Positions 1 through 8,868 of a stretch of DNA of 64,000 bases are shown in pieces. The translations under genes were made by a program, and so were the position numbers. The notes under the pieces were generated by a model. That model worked only from the letters and a program-made list of their open reading frames with translations. It was not told where the DNA came from and made no database searches. Within the stretch, counting starts at the first letter, position 1. Each line of letters begins with the position of its first letter. The DNA is from Nocardia harenae NBRC 108248. GTDB taxonomy: Bacteria > Actinomycetota > Actinomycetes > Mycobacteriales > Mycobacteriaceae. The DNA lies in NCBI RefSeq assembly GCF_001612885.1, contig NZ_BDBH01000011.1, positions 1 to 64,000 of the forward strand, written 5' to 3'.

Positions 1-361
1 CCTTCTCCTCGCCGTCGCGGGCGGCCTGCTCGCGGGTCTCGGACTGCACCAGCCGGAGCTCGTCGGCGTAGCGCTCCGCGGCCCAGCGCAGGCACTGGGC
101 GAAGCGGGTGTTCTCCAGCGCGGGCGGCACCTCGACGGCGGGCGGCGGGGACTGCTCGAAGCGGCGGACGGACTCGGCGATGGTGGGCAGCGTGGTGGCG
201 GCGAGCCGCTCCAGGGTCTCCTCGTGCAGGCGCTGCTCGGCGATCAGCGCGTCGATACGGGCCTGTCTGCGGCGGACCACCAGCACCGCGTAGATCGTCA
301 CCACCGCGACCAGGACGACGGCGACGATCCATGGAAGCACCAGGGCGAAATCTGGATTCAT
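1..361 (-). CDS. Membrane-anchored protein, N-terminal part (runs off left edge)
   Basis: The reading frame starts at ATG 361 and stays open to the window edge, giving 120 residues. Residues 5-27 form one hydrophobic helix with a short outside N-terminus. A basic stop-transfer (VVRRRQAR) follows, then a charged, heptad-like helical stretch rich in Glu, Leu and Arg. This looks like a single-pass protein with a cytoplasmic coiled coil, as at the N-terminus of actinobacterial sensor kinases or ATP-binding conservon proteins. The catalytic part is outside the window, so the function is not assigned. Confidence 0.6.
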   Translation of the reverse strand, partial: MNPDFALVLPWIVAVVLVAVVTIYAVLVVRRRQARIDALIAEQRLHEETLERLAATTLPTIAESVRRFEQSPPPAVEVPPALENTRFAQCLRWAAERYADELRLVQSETREQAARDGEEK

Positions 362-738
362 CAGTTCTCTCGTGTTGAGGGACTCGAGGATCGAGGGATC
401 GGACGCGCACGGCTCCCGGGCGAGCTACCCGGGGGCGGGCGGCGGTAGCGGCGGCACGCCATGGGTGCGGCCGACGTGCGAGGGGCTACCTCGTCTCACG
501 ATCACCGCCTTCTGCCACCGAGCCAGCAACGCCTTCAACACACTCAGCGGGCACACCGTGCAATGCCCTTGCCGTCAGGTCTTTTTCACCTATGACGACC
601 AGCCGAGACGGGGCTGTCCGGCCACACGGAACCCGACGATGTGGCACACAGTAGCAGCATCACGAAGAAGTCTCGATCGGTAAGTGCAGAACAATTTCGG
701 CATCTACGGTACGGTTTCCGCGAATCCCTGGAAAACGC
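362..738. other. Intergenic region without recognised gene
   Basis: No reading frame here shows convincing actinobacterial codon bias. Several short plus-strand frames are open only because of high GC. The region should hold the promoter of the minus-strand membrane protein, but I see no clear -35/-10 pair. Confidence 0.5.
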
Positions 739-774
739 CGATCGGCCGGGCCCCGTGCGGGGCCCGGCCGATCG
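739..774 (-). terminator. Strong hairpin downstream of the YceI gene
   Basis: A perfect 16-bp inverted repeat (739-754 pairing with 759-774) with a GTGC loop lies about 17 bp after the YceI stop codon. It has no U-tract, as is common for actinobacterial terminators. Confidence 0.65.
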
Positions 775-790
775 CGGATCCGGGGTCGGG

Positions 791-1342
791 TCAGCTTTGC
801 AGCCCGGCCTCGATCTCCAGCGTCAGGGTGATCTTGTCGCCGATCACCGCGCCGCCGTCGGGCAGCGGCATGTCGAGGTCCAGCCCGAAATCGCGGCGGC
901 TTACCACCGTCTCGGCCTCGAACCCGGCTACCGGGCCGTTGCCCATGCCGGGATGCACGCCGAGGAATTCCACCTGCAGCGTCACCGGCTTGGTGACGCC
1001 GCGCAGCGTGAATTCCCCGTCGACCACGAAATCGTCGCCCGACGGGCGGAATCCGGTGGCGGTGAAGGTGGCCAGCGGGAACTCCTCGGCGGAGAAGAAG
1101 TCGGCGGTGCGCAGGTGCGCGTCGCGCTGCGGGTTGTCGGTGGTCACCGAGTCCACCCGGATCTCTGCGTTCGCGGTGGCGGTGCCGTCCTCGGCGATCA
1201 CCAGCGCGCCGGAGAAGTCGGTGAAGCGGCCGCGCACCTTGCTCACCATGAGGTGGCGAACGGCGAAGGCGACGGTCGAGTGCACCGGGTCGATGGCCCA
1301 GGTGCCCGCGGTGAGGCCGAGGTCGGCGAGTGACTTGGTCAT
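791..1342 (-). CDS. YceI family periplasmic/lipid-binding-like protein
   Basis: This 183-residue protein has the YceI signature along its length: the WAIDPVHSTVAFAVRHLMVSK opening, the VDSVTTDNPQRDAHL stretch, SAEEFP and the GVTKPVTL strand. YceI proteins form a lipocalin-like barrel that binds polyisoprenoids or amphiphilic ligands. No signal peptide is visible, so a cytoplasmic form is likely. An upstream in-frame ATG (1378) is possible, but the internal ATG at 1342 has an AAGGAG ribosome site 8 nt away and is preferred. The gene stands alone, followed by a strong hairpin terminator. Confidence 0.88.
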   Translation of the reverse strand: MTKSLADLGLTAGTWAIDPVHSTVAFAVRHLMVSKVRGRFTDFSGALVIAEDGTATANAEIRVDSVTTDNPQRDAHLRTADFFSAEEFPLATFTATGFRPSGDDFVVDGEFTLRGVTKPVTLQVEFLGVHPGMGNGPVAGFEAETVVSRRDFGLDLDMPLPDGGAVIGDKITLTLEIEAGLQS

Positions 1343-1374
1343 GGGATTACTCCTTGGCGTGCGAGATGAATCGG

Positions 1375-1509
1375 TCAAGCGGGCGTGACGGCGTCACGTC
1401 GTCCGGGGGTTCGGGCGATCATCCGGTAGTCGCCGAACGACTCGCGGACGCTCAACGTCTTCTCGATCACCCGCTGCGGGCCGCCGACGGTGAAGATTCC
1501 GAACTGCAC
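1375..1509 (-). pseudogene. Collapsed LLM-class flavin monooxygenase remnant
   Basis: A 44-codon frame starts at GTG 1509 with a GAGGAG site. Its first nine residues (VQFGIFTVG) match the N-terminus of luciferase-like flavin monooxygenases. The next stretch (GGPQRVIEKTLSVRESFGDY) matches a region near their C-terminus. The roughly 300 residues normally between them are missing, so this is best read as a gene that lost its middle in one in-frame deletion. The family promoter palindrome at 1532-1549 is still present. A short functional peptide is possible but unlikely. Confidence 0.6.
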
Positions 1510-1531
1510 GAGACCCTCCTCGCGGGCGCAT

Positions 1532-1549
1532 TGGTTGATATGGCAACCA
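1532..1549. promoter_or_regulatory. Palindromic operator TGGTTG-N6-CAACCA
   Basis: A perfect 6-bp inverted repeat with a 6-bp spacer lies about 22 bp upstream of the collapsed monooxygenase start. Its size and position fit a MarR- or TetR-type repressor site. The regulator is not identifiable from the window. Confidence 0.5.
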
Positions 1550-1592
1550 GTTGAACACGGGGAGGGCCGCGGCTATTCCAGAGTCGCCGGGC

Positions 1593-1967
1593 TCACAACC
1601 AGACGAAGCAGAAGGTGTGCCCGACCGGGTCGCGGTAGACCCGGAAGCGCTCGTCGTCGTGCGGCTCGATGAGCACCGCGCCCAGCTCGACCGCCACCAC
1701 CTCGGCCGCCTCGACATCGTCGACCAGCAGATCCAGGTGCAGCTGCTGGGACGCCTTCGGGTCGGGGAACACCGGCGGGGTGTACTCCGGGGCGTGCTGG
1801 AAGGCGATCCGCCGCCCGCCCGGTGCGACCAGCACCCGCCAGGTCGGGTCGTCGTCCTCGTCCAGGATCTCGCCGCCGAGCAGACCGGCGTAGAACCGGG
1901 CCAGGGTGGCCGGTTCCGGACAATCCAGGACGACGGTGCGCAGCGTCGCCACCGGGTCGGTGCTCAT
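1593..1967 (-). CDS. VOC (glyoxalase/bleomycin-resistance fold) family protein
   Basis: This 124-residue protein has the compact two-module VOC fold pattern. It opens with TVVLDCPEPATLARFYAGLLG, has a central HLDLLVDDVEAAE strand, and ends with the YRDPVGHTFCFVW motif typical of the last metal-binding strand. The reaction is not predictable; relatives include dioxygenases, lyases and antibiotic-binding proteins. The ATG at 1967 is chosen because a GGGAG site precedes it and the VOC domain starts there. It is divergent from the SRPBCC gene. Confidence 0.85.
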   Translation of the reverse strand: MSTDPVATLRTVVLDCPEPATLARFYAGLLGGEILDEDDDPTWRVLVAPGGRRIAFQHAPEYTPPVFPDPKASQQLHLDLLVDDVEAAEVVAVELGAVLIEPHDDERFRVYRDPVGHTFCFVWL

Positions 1968-2062
1968 CGGGCTCCCCTCTTCGATGCTTTCGCGGTCCGG
2001 GGCGGCGTACCCGGGCCCGCGCGCGGCGAAACGAGCCGCGGCGGCGGGGATACCATGCGCGC

Positions 2063-2494
2063 ATGGCAAAGCTGAAGGTCTCCGCCGATGTGCCGCTCAC
2101 CCCGGACCAGGCGTGGTCGCACGCCTCCGACCTGGCCGAGCTCGGCACCTGGCTGACCATGCACGAGGCCTGGCGCGGGCCGGTGCCCGAGCACCTGGCC
2201 GCCGGCACCACGCTGGTCGGGGTGGTCACCGTGAAGGGCATGCGCAACCGGGTGACCTGGACGGTCACCGAGGCGACGCCGCCGCGCACGCTGGCGCTGC
2301 GGGGCGCGGGCAAGGGCGGCACCAAGGTGGGGCTGCGCTTCACCGTCGAGCCGAAGGGCGCGGGCTCCTCGGTCAGCATCGATGTGGAGCTCGGCGGGGC
2401 GCCGCTCTTCGGGCCGATCGGTTCCGGGGTGGCGCGGGCGGTCAAGGGCGATTTCGAGCGCTCGCTGGATTCCTTCGTCGCCAAGTACTCCTGA
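2063..2494 (+). CDS. SRPBCC family (START-like) protein
   Basis: This 143-residue protein resembles polyketide cyclase/START-like helix-grip proteins. It opens with VSADVPLTPDQAWSHASDLAEL, has a central TWTVTEATPPRTLALRG strand, and ends with a long helix (GVARAVKGDFERSLDSF). Such proteins bind hydrophobic ligands in a cavity, and the ligand is unknown here. The ATG at 2063 gives the family start; upstream codons in the same frame look non-coding. It shares a short divergent promoter region with the VOC gene. Confidence 0.8.
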   Translation: MAKLKVSADVPLTPDQAWSHASDLAELGTWLTMHEAWRGPVPEHLAAGTTLVGVVTVKGMRNRVTWTVTEATPPRTLALRGAGKGGTKVGLRFTVEPKGAGSSVSIDVELGGAPLFGPIGSGVARAVKGDFERSLDSFVAKYS

Positions 2495-2500
2495 GCCGCC

Positions 2501-2532
2501 GAGGGGCCGATCGCCGCCGCGACCGGCCCCTC
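2501..2532. terminator. Bidirectional hairpin between convergent genes
   Basis: GAGGGGCCG (2501-2509) pairs with CGGCCCCTC (2524-2532). The hairpin lies between the convergent ends of the SRPBCC gene and the MFS exporter and can serve both. Confidence 0.55.
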
Positions 2533-2569
2533 GTCGGCCCGCTCGGCGCGGCGCACCGCGCGTCGCGGC

Positions 2570-4105
2570 TCAGTGCACCAGGATCTGCGCTTCCGCCCCC
2601 TCCGGCGCCTTCGGCTTGGTGCGCGGCAGGAAGAACGCAGGAATGAAGGTCAGCACGATCAGGACCAGCGCCACCACATAGGTGTGGCCGAACGCCTGCG
2701 CGGCCTGGCCGAGCCCCTCCTGCACCGCCGCGGGCGGCAGCTCGGCGGCGACCCGCGGGTCGAACTGCGCGGCGATGGCGGGCCCGGCCAGCGCCCGATC
2801 GTTGATCAGCCCGGTGAGCACCACCGACATGAGCGCGGTGCCGATGGAGCCCGCGGTCTGGTTCACGATGTTCATCAGCGTCGAGCCGCGCGCCACCTGC
2901 TGGTGGTTCAGCGTCTGGAGGGCGGCGGTCATCACCGGCATCATGGTGCAGCCCATGCCGAGCCCCATGACGAAGAGCGAACCGAGCAGGATCCAGTACG
3001 GCGAATCCGCCTCGAGCTGGGTGAAGTACACCGTCCCGAGCGTGATCAGCACCAGCCCGACCAGCACCACCCGGCCCGGCCCCGAGCGGTCCACGATGCG
3101 GCCCGCGATCGGCATGCTCAGCATGGCGCCGAGCCCCTGCGGGGCGATCAGCAGCCCCGCCCACAGCGCCGTCTCACCGCGCACCTGCTGCAGGTACGAG
3201 GGCAGCAGCAGCCCGGCGCCGAAGAAGGCGATGGCGAAGAGCACCATGGTCAGCACCGCGAGGGTGAGCGCGCGGTTGCGGAACAGGCGCAGGTCGATCA
3301 GCGGATGCTCGGTGCGCAGCGCGTGCCGGACGAAGAGCCCGAGCAGCGCGAGCCCGAGCAGCGCCGGGATCAGCACCTTCGGGGTGAGCGCGGTGCCCGC
3401 CTCCGGAATGGTCGAGACGCCGTAGAGGAAGAGCGCGAGCCCCGGCGAGGCGAGCAACATGCCGAGGAAATCGAAGGACTCCGACGGCTGCGGGTCGTCG
3501 GCGGGCAGCACCACGAAGGCCGCGATCAGCGCGACCACGCCGATCGGCACGTTGATCAGGAAGATCCAGTGCCAGCTCAGGCTCTCGATCAGCCAGCCGC
3601 CGAGGATCGGGCCGCCGATCGGGCCGAGCAGCATGGGCACGCCGAGCACCGCCATCAGCCGCCCGACCCGATGCGGGCCCGCGGCGTGCGTCATGATCGT
3701 CATGCCGAGCGGCATCAACATGCCGCCGCCGATGCCCTGGAGCACCCGGAACGCGATGAGCGTCTCGATATTCCAGGCCAGGCTGCACAGCGCCGAGCCG
3801 AGCACGAAGAAGGCGAGCGCGGCGAGGTAGAGCCGCTTGGTGCCGAAGCGGTCGGCGGCCCAGCCGGTCAGCGGGATCACCGTGGCCAGGGCCAGCGTGT
3901 AGCCGGTCATGGTCCAGGCCGCGACGGCGTAGCTGGTACCGAACTCGAGCTGGAAGGTCGGCAGCGCCACCGTCACAACGGTGATGTCGAGGATGGACAT
4001 GATGGCGCCGAGCACCACCACGCCCGCGACGCGGAAGACCGCGCCGTCCAATCTGTCGTCGGCCGGGCCGGTCCCGGTCGACTGGATATCCGGAGGTTGC
4101 GTCAC
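2570..4105 (-). CDS. DHA2-family MFS multidrug efflux transporter
   Basis: This protein of about 511 residues has 14 predicted membrane helices, as in the EmrB/QacA (DHA2) group of proton-driven drug exporters. Visible hallmarks are the motif C-like LDITVVTVALPTFQLEF at helix 1, the motif A region GWAADRFGTKRL between helices 2 and 3, and GIGGGMLMPLGMTI in helix 5. The GTG at 4105 is chosen because the residues before it look non-coding and a polar N-terminus precedes helix 1. The substrate is not predictable. No regulator gene is adjacent. Confidence 0.88.
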   Translation of the reverse strand: MTQPPDIQSTGTGPADDRLDGAVFRVAGVVVLGAIMSILDITVVTVALPTFQLEFGTSYAVAAWTMTGYTLALATVIPLTGWAADRFGTKRLYLAALAFFVLGSALCSLAWNIETLIAFRVLQGIGGGMLMPLGMTIMTHAAGPHRVGRLMAVLGVPMLLGPIGGPILGGWLIESLSWHWIFLINVPIGVVALIAAFVVLPADDPQPSESFDFLGMLLASPGLALFLYGVSTIPEAGTALTPKVLIPALLGLALLGLFVRHALRTEHPLIDLRLFRNRALTLAVLTMVLFAIAFFGAGLLLPSYLQQVRGETALWAGLLIAPQGLGAMLSMPIAGRIVDRSGPGRVVLVGLVLITLGTVYFTQLEADSPYWILLGSLFVMGLGMGCTMMPVMTAALQTLNHQQVARGSTLMNIVNQTAGSIGTALMSVVLTGLINDRALAGPAIAAQFDPRVAAELPPAAVQEGLGQAAQAFGHTYVVALVLIVLTFIPAFFLPRTKPKAPEGAEAQILVH

Positions 4106-4246
4106 CGCTTGAGCCTGCCACCCCGATCGTTCGAACACCAAACGGACACTATGGTTTCCCGGGGCCGTTGGCTCGCGACGCCGGCCCGACCCCGACATCC
4201 CGCACCGCACCGCGGAACTGGCGCACCTACGCGCTCTCGGGCTGCG

Positions 4247-5584
4247 CTAGCACTCGCTGGGCGCCGCGACCCCGCGCAGCCTGCCGTCGATCCACCCCTC
4301 CAGCTCCGACGCGCCGGTGACGTAGCCGATCAGGTGCTCACCGGCGACGACCCGGAACACACTCGGCACGCCGCGCGCACACTGCTGGCGAAAGACCCGC
4401 TCGGCGTCGTCGAGCGGGATCCACGGGTCGTGCAGGCCGTGGTAGATGTACAGCGGCACCGTGGAGGTGCGGTCGGTCAGATCGAATTGGGCGAAGAGCG
4501 CCCGCGCGAACTCGCTGTCCAGCGGGGCGGGGGTGTCGGCGCCGACGTCGACCGGGATGCCGACGATGCCGAGCGGGCCGGAGGTCTCGCCGCAGATATC
4601 GCGCAGCGGGGAGGTCGCCACCCACTGGGCGAGGCTGTTGGTGTGCCGCAGGATCTCCGGGTGCTCGCGGGCGATCGCCAGCGTCACGGTGAGCAGGATG
4701 CCCGAGGAGATCTTGCCGTTGAACTGGTGCGCGACATTCACGTAGTCGGTGACGACGCCGCCGGGCGCCGCGCCGACCAGCACCCCGGCCAGCTCCGGCG
4801 CGTACTCGTCCTGCTTCATGGCTGCCGCGTAGGCGGCGATGGCGCCGCCGGAGTAGCCGACCGCCACGTACCGGCTGTCCCCCAGCTCGACCGGCAGGAA
4901 GCCGCGGGCCGCGCGGATGGAGTCGAGCACGACGTGCGCCGCGACATTCGGCTCGGCGTAGGCCATGAACGGGCCCTCGTGGTCCGGGAGCAGCACCGCA
5001 TGGCCCTTGCCGAGCGCCGTCCAGACAGCGGGCAGGAAGACCGGAAGGCTGCCGTTCGGCTTCTCCAGCAGGCCGTGCGACATCTGGTAGCTCGGGGCGC
5101 AGTGCGTGCCGAGCGAATTGATCGGCAGCGCATTGACCTCGACCGGCCTGGTGCCAGGCCCCGACCACGGCGCCGTCGGCTCGATCAGCGTGGCGGTGCC
5201 GAACGACGGCGCCCCCGTGGCCGAGGTGGAGCGGAACTTGAGCAGCGTGGCCCGCGCGATCGGCACCGTCGACCGCAGCGCGGTCGTCGCCGTCACATCC
5301 CTGGTCTCGATGATCGCGCCCGGCGCGAGCGCAGGCAGGTTGTCGGGCCAGGTGTCGAAGATCGGGTCGCCGGTCGGGCTCGGCAGCACCGCGCGCCACA
5401 GCGTCTCCTCGTCGGCCGCCACCGCGGGCGCCGGGAGCGTGTTGTCGATCCACTCCTGCAGCGGGGCGGGCGGGGCCGCGGGAATCGATGGCTCCACCGG
5501 GTAGGGCGGTTCGGCGGAGGCCGGGGCGCCCATCAGGGCGCACCCGACGAGCACGGTAACCACAACCGACAGCGACGCTTTCAC
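4247..5584 (-). CDS. Secreted LIP-family lipase/esterase
   Basis: This 445-residue secreted alpha/beta hydrolase belongs to the secretory lipase (LIP) family common in Nocardia and mycobacteria. Residues 1-24 form a Sec signal ending in APASA. The nucleophile elbow GYSGG carries Ser245. The acid Asp387 sits in HGLHDPW and His418 in AGEHL. A conserved HCAPSY segment near residue 161 and the YVNVAHQFNGKI cap region fit the family. The likely substrate is a host or environmental acylglycerol. It is monocistronic, with only about 140 bp to the MFS exporter start. Confidence 0.85.
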   Translation of the reverse strand: MKASLSVVVTVLVGCALMGAPASAEPPYPVEPSIPAAPPAPLQEWIDNTLPAPAVAADEETLWRAVLPSPTGDPIFDTWPDNLPALAPGAIIETRDVTATTALRSTVPIARATLLKFRSTSATGAPSFGTATLIEPTAPWSGPGTRPVEVNALPINSLGTHCAPSYQMSHGLLEKPNGSLPVFLPAVWTALGKGHAVLLPDHEGPFMAYAEPNVAAHVVLDSIRAARGFLPVELGDSRYVAVGYSGGAIAAYAAAMKQDEYAPELAGVLVGAAPGGVVTDYVNVAHQFNGKISSGILLTVTLAIAREHPEILRHTNSLAQWVATSPLRDICGETSGPLGIVGIPVDVGADTPAPLDSEFARALFAQFDLTDRTSTVPLYIYHGLHDPWIPLDDAERVFRQQCARGVPSVFRVVAGEHLIGYVTGASELEGWIDGRLRGVAAPSEC

Positions 5585-5753
5585 AGACCCTCACCTTCGA
5601 CTCGAACCGATTCCGGCCGAGAATAGGGTTCTGCCGCTCCAGGTTTCGAGCTTAATCGCGACGGTGTTGGCAGCTCACCATGATCACGGCAGGGGCTGTG
5701 ACATCTGCCAATGAATCACGCCGACAGCACCCGGCGCTCGCAAGCGATGCGGC

Positions 5754-6284
5754 TCAGGGAACGAACACCTCGGTGCTCGCCGGAATACCCGGCCGGTCCG
5801 TGCGCAGGGTCAGCGCCACCCGCCCCGGCCCCGAGTCCACGTGCACGAAGAGCGGCCGCGCCCCCGTGCTGCCCGCCGGGACGAACCGGCTCACCGAGCC
5901 GCTGTCCCCGGTATCGAGGTTGCGCCAGTCGACAATGGCGGTGACATCGCAGGCCAGCACGGTCGGCGCGTAGTCGCCGAGCGGGGAGAAGCCCTGCGTG
6001 ATCCGCAGTTCGATGGAGTGCGCGGTCCCGGGGAAGACGTGGTACTCGGCCAGCGGCCCGTCGTAGGCGACGCCCGCGGCGGTGAGCATGCCGACGCAGA
6101 ACCCGGTGCCGAGCGTCCACGCCGGAGCCGTTCGCAGCTCCGTGGTGGCGCAGCTCCTCGGGCCGACATTCGACGCCCCGAGCCGGCAGGGTTCGGCATT
6201 CGCGACGCCGGGGGCCGTCAGAGCCATCGCCGCGCCCAGGAGTCCGGCGGCCGTCGTGGAAACCAATCCTCGTGCGATAGTCAT
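5754..6284 (-). CDS. Small secreted protein of unknown function
   Basis: This 176-residue protein has a clear Sec signal peptide (residues 1-30, ending in GVANAE). The mature part is beta-rich with four cysteines, probably forming two disulfides. The ATG at 6284 has an AGGA site; the upstream in-frame ATG looks non-coding. I do not recognise the family. It is divergent from the MspA porin gene, which is also an envelope protein, so an envelope role is plausible but unproven. Confidence 0.7.
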   Translation of the reverse strand: MTIARGLVSTTAAGLLGAAMALTAPGVANAEPCRLGASNVGPRSCATTELRTAPAWTLGTGFCVGMLTAAGVAYDGPLAEYHVFPGTAHSIELRITQGFSPLGDYAPTVLACDVTAIVDWRNLDTGDSGSVSRFVPAGSTGARPLFVHVDSGPGRVALTLRTDRPGIPASTEVFVP

Positions 6285-6466
6285 ATTTTCCTGATCGGGC
6301 GGTGCTCGGGATTCATTACGCGGGCAGAGGGCAGAGTCACGTTTGCCCGGCTCTTTCCGGACACCCGCCATGTACTCGGAAAACACCGCTCGACTAGCGG
6401 TTTTATAACCCGACCCGCCGGTCGCGTTCCCGTTTGCCGACCCCGCTCCCCACTACGATCGCCGCC

Positions 6467-7063
6467 ATGCCATCCCTCCTCGCCAAGCTTGTCCTGTCGT
6501 GCTCGGTACCCGTCGTGGCCGCCGGGCTCGCTACCGCGTTCGCGCCGTCGGCCGCCGCCGAGGTGGTGAACCTGGCGCCGCACGAGCGCACCTTCGAGTC
6601 GCCGGACGGACCCACCTTCGTGGTCGGCTCGACCGGCGAGAGCATCGACAAGGTGCCGCCGCTCAATGCCGCGGGCACGGTGCGCGAGGTGTACATCAGC
6701 GGGTCGTCGTACACGCGGTCGCCGGTGTCCGGGACGCTGCGAGTCGGGTACCACGTCGGGTGCGCGGTGGACCTGCAGGGCATGGGCTTCGGCATCGGCC
6801 CCGACGACGACGGCAGCCCCGACCTGACCGACCTCGGCTTCAACGCCTCGGTCTCGGTGACCCCCGGCAAGGTCGCCGAGGTGCCGCTCGCCGAGAAGGA
6901 CGTGGTCCCCGGCGCCTCCGCGCGCATCAACATGCGCGATATCCACCTGGTCATCAATGGCTGCGTCGGGCCCGCGGTCATCCGTCAGTACACGTCGATG
7001 CAGGTCTACACCGACGAGATCAGCGACATGGGCGTGGTGTACGGAGATCCGCTCTGGATCTGA
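6467..7063 (+). CDS. MspA family outer-membrane porin
   Basis: This 198-residue protein has a signal peptide (residues 1-28, cleavage near SAAAEV) and the MspA pattern. A short VVNLAPHERTFESPDG strand is followed by NAAGTVREVYISG, GTLRVGYHVGCAVD, and a C-terminal INGCVGPAVIRQYTSMQV strand. MspA proteins form octameric goblet-shaped channels through the mycolic-acid outer membrane. Their presence supports a mycolate actinobacterium. The ATG at 6467 puts the signal peptide at the N-terminus. It is the last host gene before the integration site. Confidence 0.9.
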   Translation: MPSLLAKLVLSCSVPVVAAGLATAFAPSAAAEVVNLAPHERTFESPDGPTFVVGSTGESIDKVPPLNAAGTVREVYISGSSYTRSPVSGTLRVGYHVGCAVDLQGMGFGIGPDDDGSPDLTDLGFNASVSVTPGKVAEVPLAEKDVVPGASARINMRDIHLVINGCVGPAVIRQYTSMQVYTDEISDMGVVYGDPLWI

Positions 7064-7311
7064 CGTCCGGTAGCGGCAGGTCGACCGGGCCGGGCGGCGC
7101 ACTTGCTCAACCGGGTCGCGGAGTGGATGGTCACCGCGGGCGTCCTGTCGCCGAGCCACGCCATGGCCCTCGAGGCCACCGGGCGGCGGGCATCTCGAGC
7201 GCGACGCCCGCCAGTTCGGCAACACCTGGCTGCTCATCGCTCTGACCAGCGGATTAGTGTCCCGAGCCGAACCTGCGGTAATCTCAACGGGCACCTGAAC
7301 GCGGGGTGCAA
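7064..7311 (+). other. Intergenic DNA with a possible gene remnant upstream of tRNA-Pro
   Basis: One plus-strand frame reads AHLLNRVAEWMVTAGVLSP and then shifts to a second frame reading ERDARQFGNTWLLIALTSG. Together they look like a decayed protein with one frameshift. I do not recognise the family. The tRNA promoter must lie in the last 60 bp. Confidence 0.3.
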
Positions 7312-7386
<75 letters not shown>

Positions 7387-7392
7387 TTACGT

Positions 7393-7426
7393 AAAACCCC
7401 TTCCCACCAGCATGGGAAGGGGTTTT
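7393..7426. terminator. Terminator between tRNA-Pro and int
   Basis: A perfect 13-bp stem (AAAACCCCTTCCC with GGGAAGGGGTTTT) and an 8-nt loop, with A- and T-runs at the base, work for both the tRNA and the convergent integrase gene. The insertion left the host's own hairpin at 28602-28633. Confidence 0.85.
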
Positions 7427-7427
7427 G

Positions 7428-8639
7428 TCATTCACCGACCACCCGCAGAGCGGGACCAGAACGGGACCGCAGATGCTTCGACAGCTTGTCACCGGCGCCC
7501 GTGATCTCCGCGTTGTCCGGGTGCAAGTACTTCTCGGTCGTCCGGCTGTCGGCATGCCCGGCGATCTTCTGGAGCACGTGCAGCGGCACCCCGGCATCAG
7601 CCATCCACGTCAGCCCGGTGTGCCGCAGATCGTGGCGTCGCAGATGCTCGTAACCGAAGCTGGTCACCACCTCGTCCCAGTGCGTGGCATCCCGCAGAAC
7701 GCCCGTTGCGATCCGTCCGCCGCGAGGTCCGAGGAACAGCCGGGCATCGGGCTTGTCGGCTCCCGCCGCGGCGATTCGGCCGGCCACGAGTTGCCGCACC
7801 TCTTCGATCAGCGGTACCGGTCGGGCGCGGTTGCCCTTCGTGCCCTTGTCCTCCATCCCGCCCGGTCCCGGTGTGGTCTGCCGACGGAGACGCCACGTCC
7901 AAGTGGTGGTGTCGATATCACCGACCCGGCACCCGGAGACCTCACCGATGCGGGCGGCGGTGCAGGCCGCGAAGATCACCACGTCGCCCCAACCCTGGTA
8001 GTTGTCGGCGGATCGAGCGACCAGAGCGTTCGCCAGCGTGGTCAGCGCCGACCAGTCCGGCAGAGCCAGCGACCGCGGGTCGTCCAGCTCATCCTGAACC
8101 TGGGCGTACAGCCGCTGCCACCCGCGCACGTGCGCCGGATTCCGGTCGATGATGTTGTCCCGCACCGCCTGTTCGAGCACGCGAACCAGCACCGCGAGAC
8201 TGTTCTTCACCGTCGACTTCTTCGCGCCGTCACCGATCCAGCCCACCACCGCCCGGTCCACCGCGCCGTTGGTCAGCATCGAGACCGGCAAATGCCCGAG
8301 AGCCGGAACGACCCGCAACCGCCAGCCAGCGCCGTACGGGTCGGTGGTCTTCTTCTCCAGCCCGCGCATGGCCAGCTCCATGTTCGCCGTGCCGTACTCC
8401 GCGAGCGTCATCGTGGCCGTCTTCGGGTCCACGCCCTGGCGCGCCTTGAGCTTGAGCTGCTCGATCCACGCCTCAGCCGCTTCCCGGGTGTCGAACGGCT
8501 GCGACACCGAAGGCCGCTTCTTGGTCGCGGGATCGACCCACCGGACCCGCGCCTTGAACGGCCGACGACCGTAGTCGGATCGCTCCTCGATGTCGGACGA
8601 AAGACGCACTCCGACAGGCAAATTCACCTGATTTGCCAT
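7428..8639 (-). CDS. int: AICE tyrosine integrase
   Basis: This 403-residue site-specific recombinase has an N-terminal AP2-like/SAM-like DNA-binding region (about residues 25-180) and a C-terminal catalytic domain. The full active site is visible: Arg230 in TAARIGE, His336 and Arg339 in HDLRHTG, His362 in GHADS and nucleophile Tyr371 in TEKYLH. It recombines attP with the tRNA-Pro 3' end, and its gene ends 42 bp from attL, the usual AICE arrangement. ATG 8639 overlaps the xis stop (TGATG), giving translational coupling; a GTG just before it is also possible. The last codons contain a 19-bp sequence repeated near the other element end. Confidence 0.95.
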   Translation of the reverse strand: MANQVNLPVGVRLSSDIEERSDYGRRPFKARVRWVDPATKKRPSVSQPFDTREAAEAWIEQLKLKARQGVDPKTATMTLAEYGTANMELAMRGLEKKTTDPYGAGWRLRVVPALGHLPVSMLTNGAVDRAVVGWIGDGAKKSTVKNSLAVLVRVLEQAVRDNIIDRNPAHVRGWQRLYAQVQDELDDPRSLALPDWSALTTLANALVARSADNYQGWGDVVIFAACTAARIGEVSGCRVGDIDTTTWTWRLRRQTTPGPGGMEDKGTKGNRARPVPLIEEVRQLVAGRIAAAGADKPDARLFLGPRGGRIATGVLRDATHWDEVVTSFGYEHLRRHDLRHTGLTWMADAGVPLHVLQKIAGHADSRTTEKYLHPDNAEITGAGDKLSKHLRSRSGPALRVVGE

Positions 8640-8860
8640 CACGCCGCCTCAGCGGAGGACGGATCGAACCGCTTGCCCTGCAACCACACCTCGATGTCCT
8701 CCGCGCTGTACTTCACCACACGAGCCGACACCCGCACGTAGGCAGGCCCGTAGGGCGGGTTCGCCGTCCGCCACCGCCGCAGACTCGACGCATCGACCCC
8801 CAGCAGCGCCGCCAACTCCCTCGTGGTGAACCATCCACCATCGACCAACCGTCGATCCAT
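8639..8860 (-). CDS. xis: Excisionase/MerR-like winged helix protein
   Basis: This 73-residue protein has one AlpA/Xis-type helix-turn-helix: WFTTRELAALLGVDASSLRRW followed by the YVRVSARVVKYSAEDIEVWL wing. Such proteins bend the att DNA and steer Int toward excision. It sits directly upstream of int with overlapping codons. ATG 8860 is preferred over the preceding GTG because GGAGG lies 5 nt upstream of it. Confidence 0.88.
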   Translation of the reverse strand: MDRRLVDGGWFTTRELAALLGVDASSLRRWRTANPPYGPAYVRVSARVVKYSAEDIEVWLQGKRFDPSSAEAA

Positions 8861-8868
8861 CACCCCTC

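Noticed and set aside
2573..5626. Long plus-strand open frame of about 1000 codons
   Set aside because: It is antisense to the MFS exporter and the lipase, rich in His/Arg/Gln from reversed GC-rich codons, with no ribosome site or domain.
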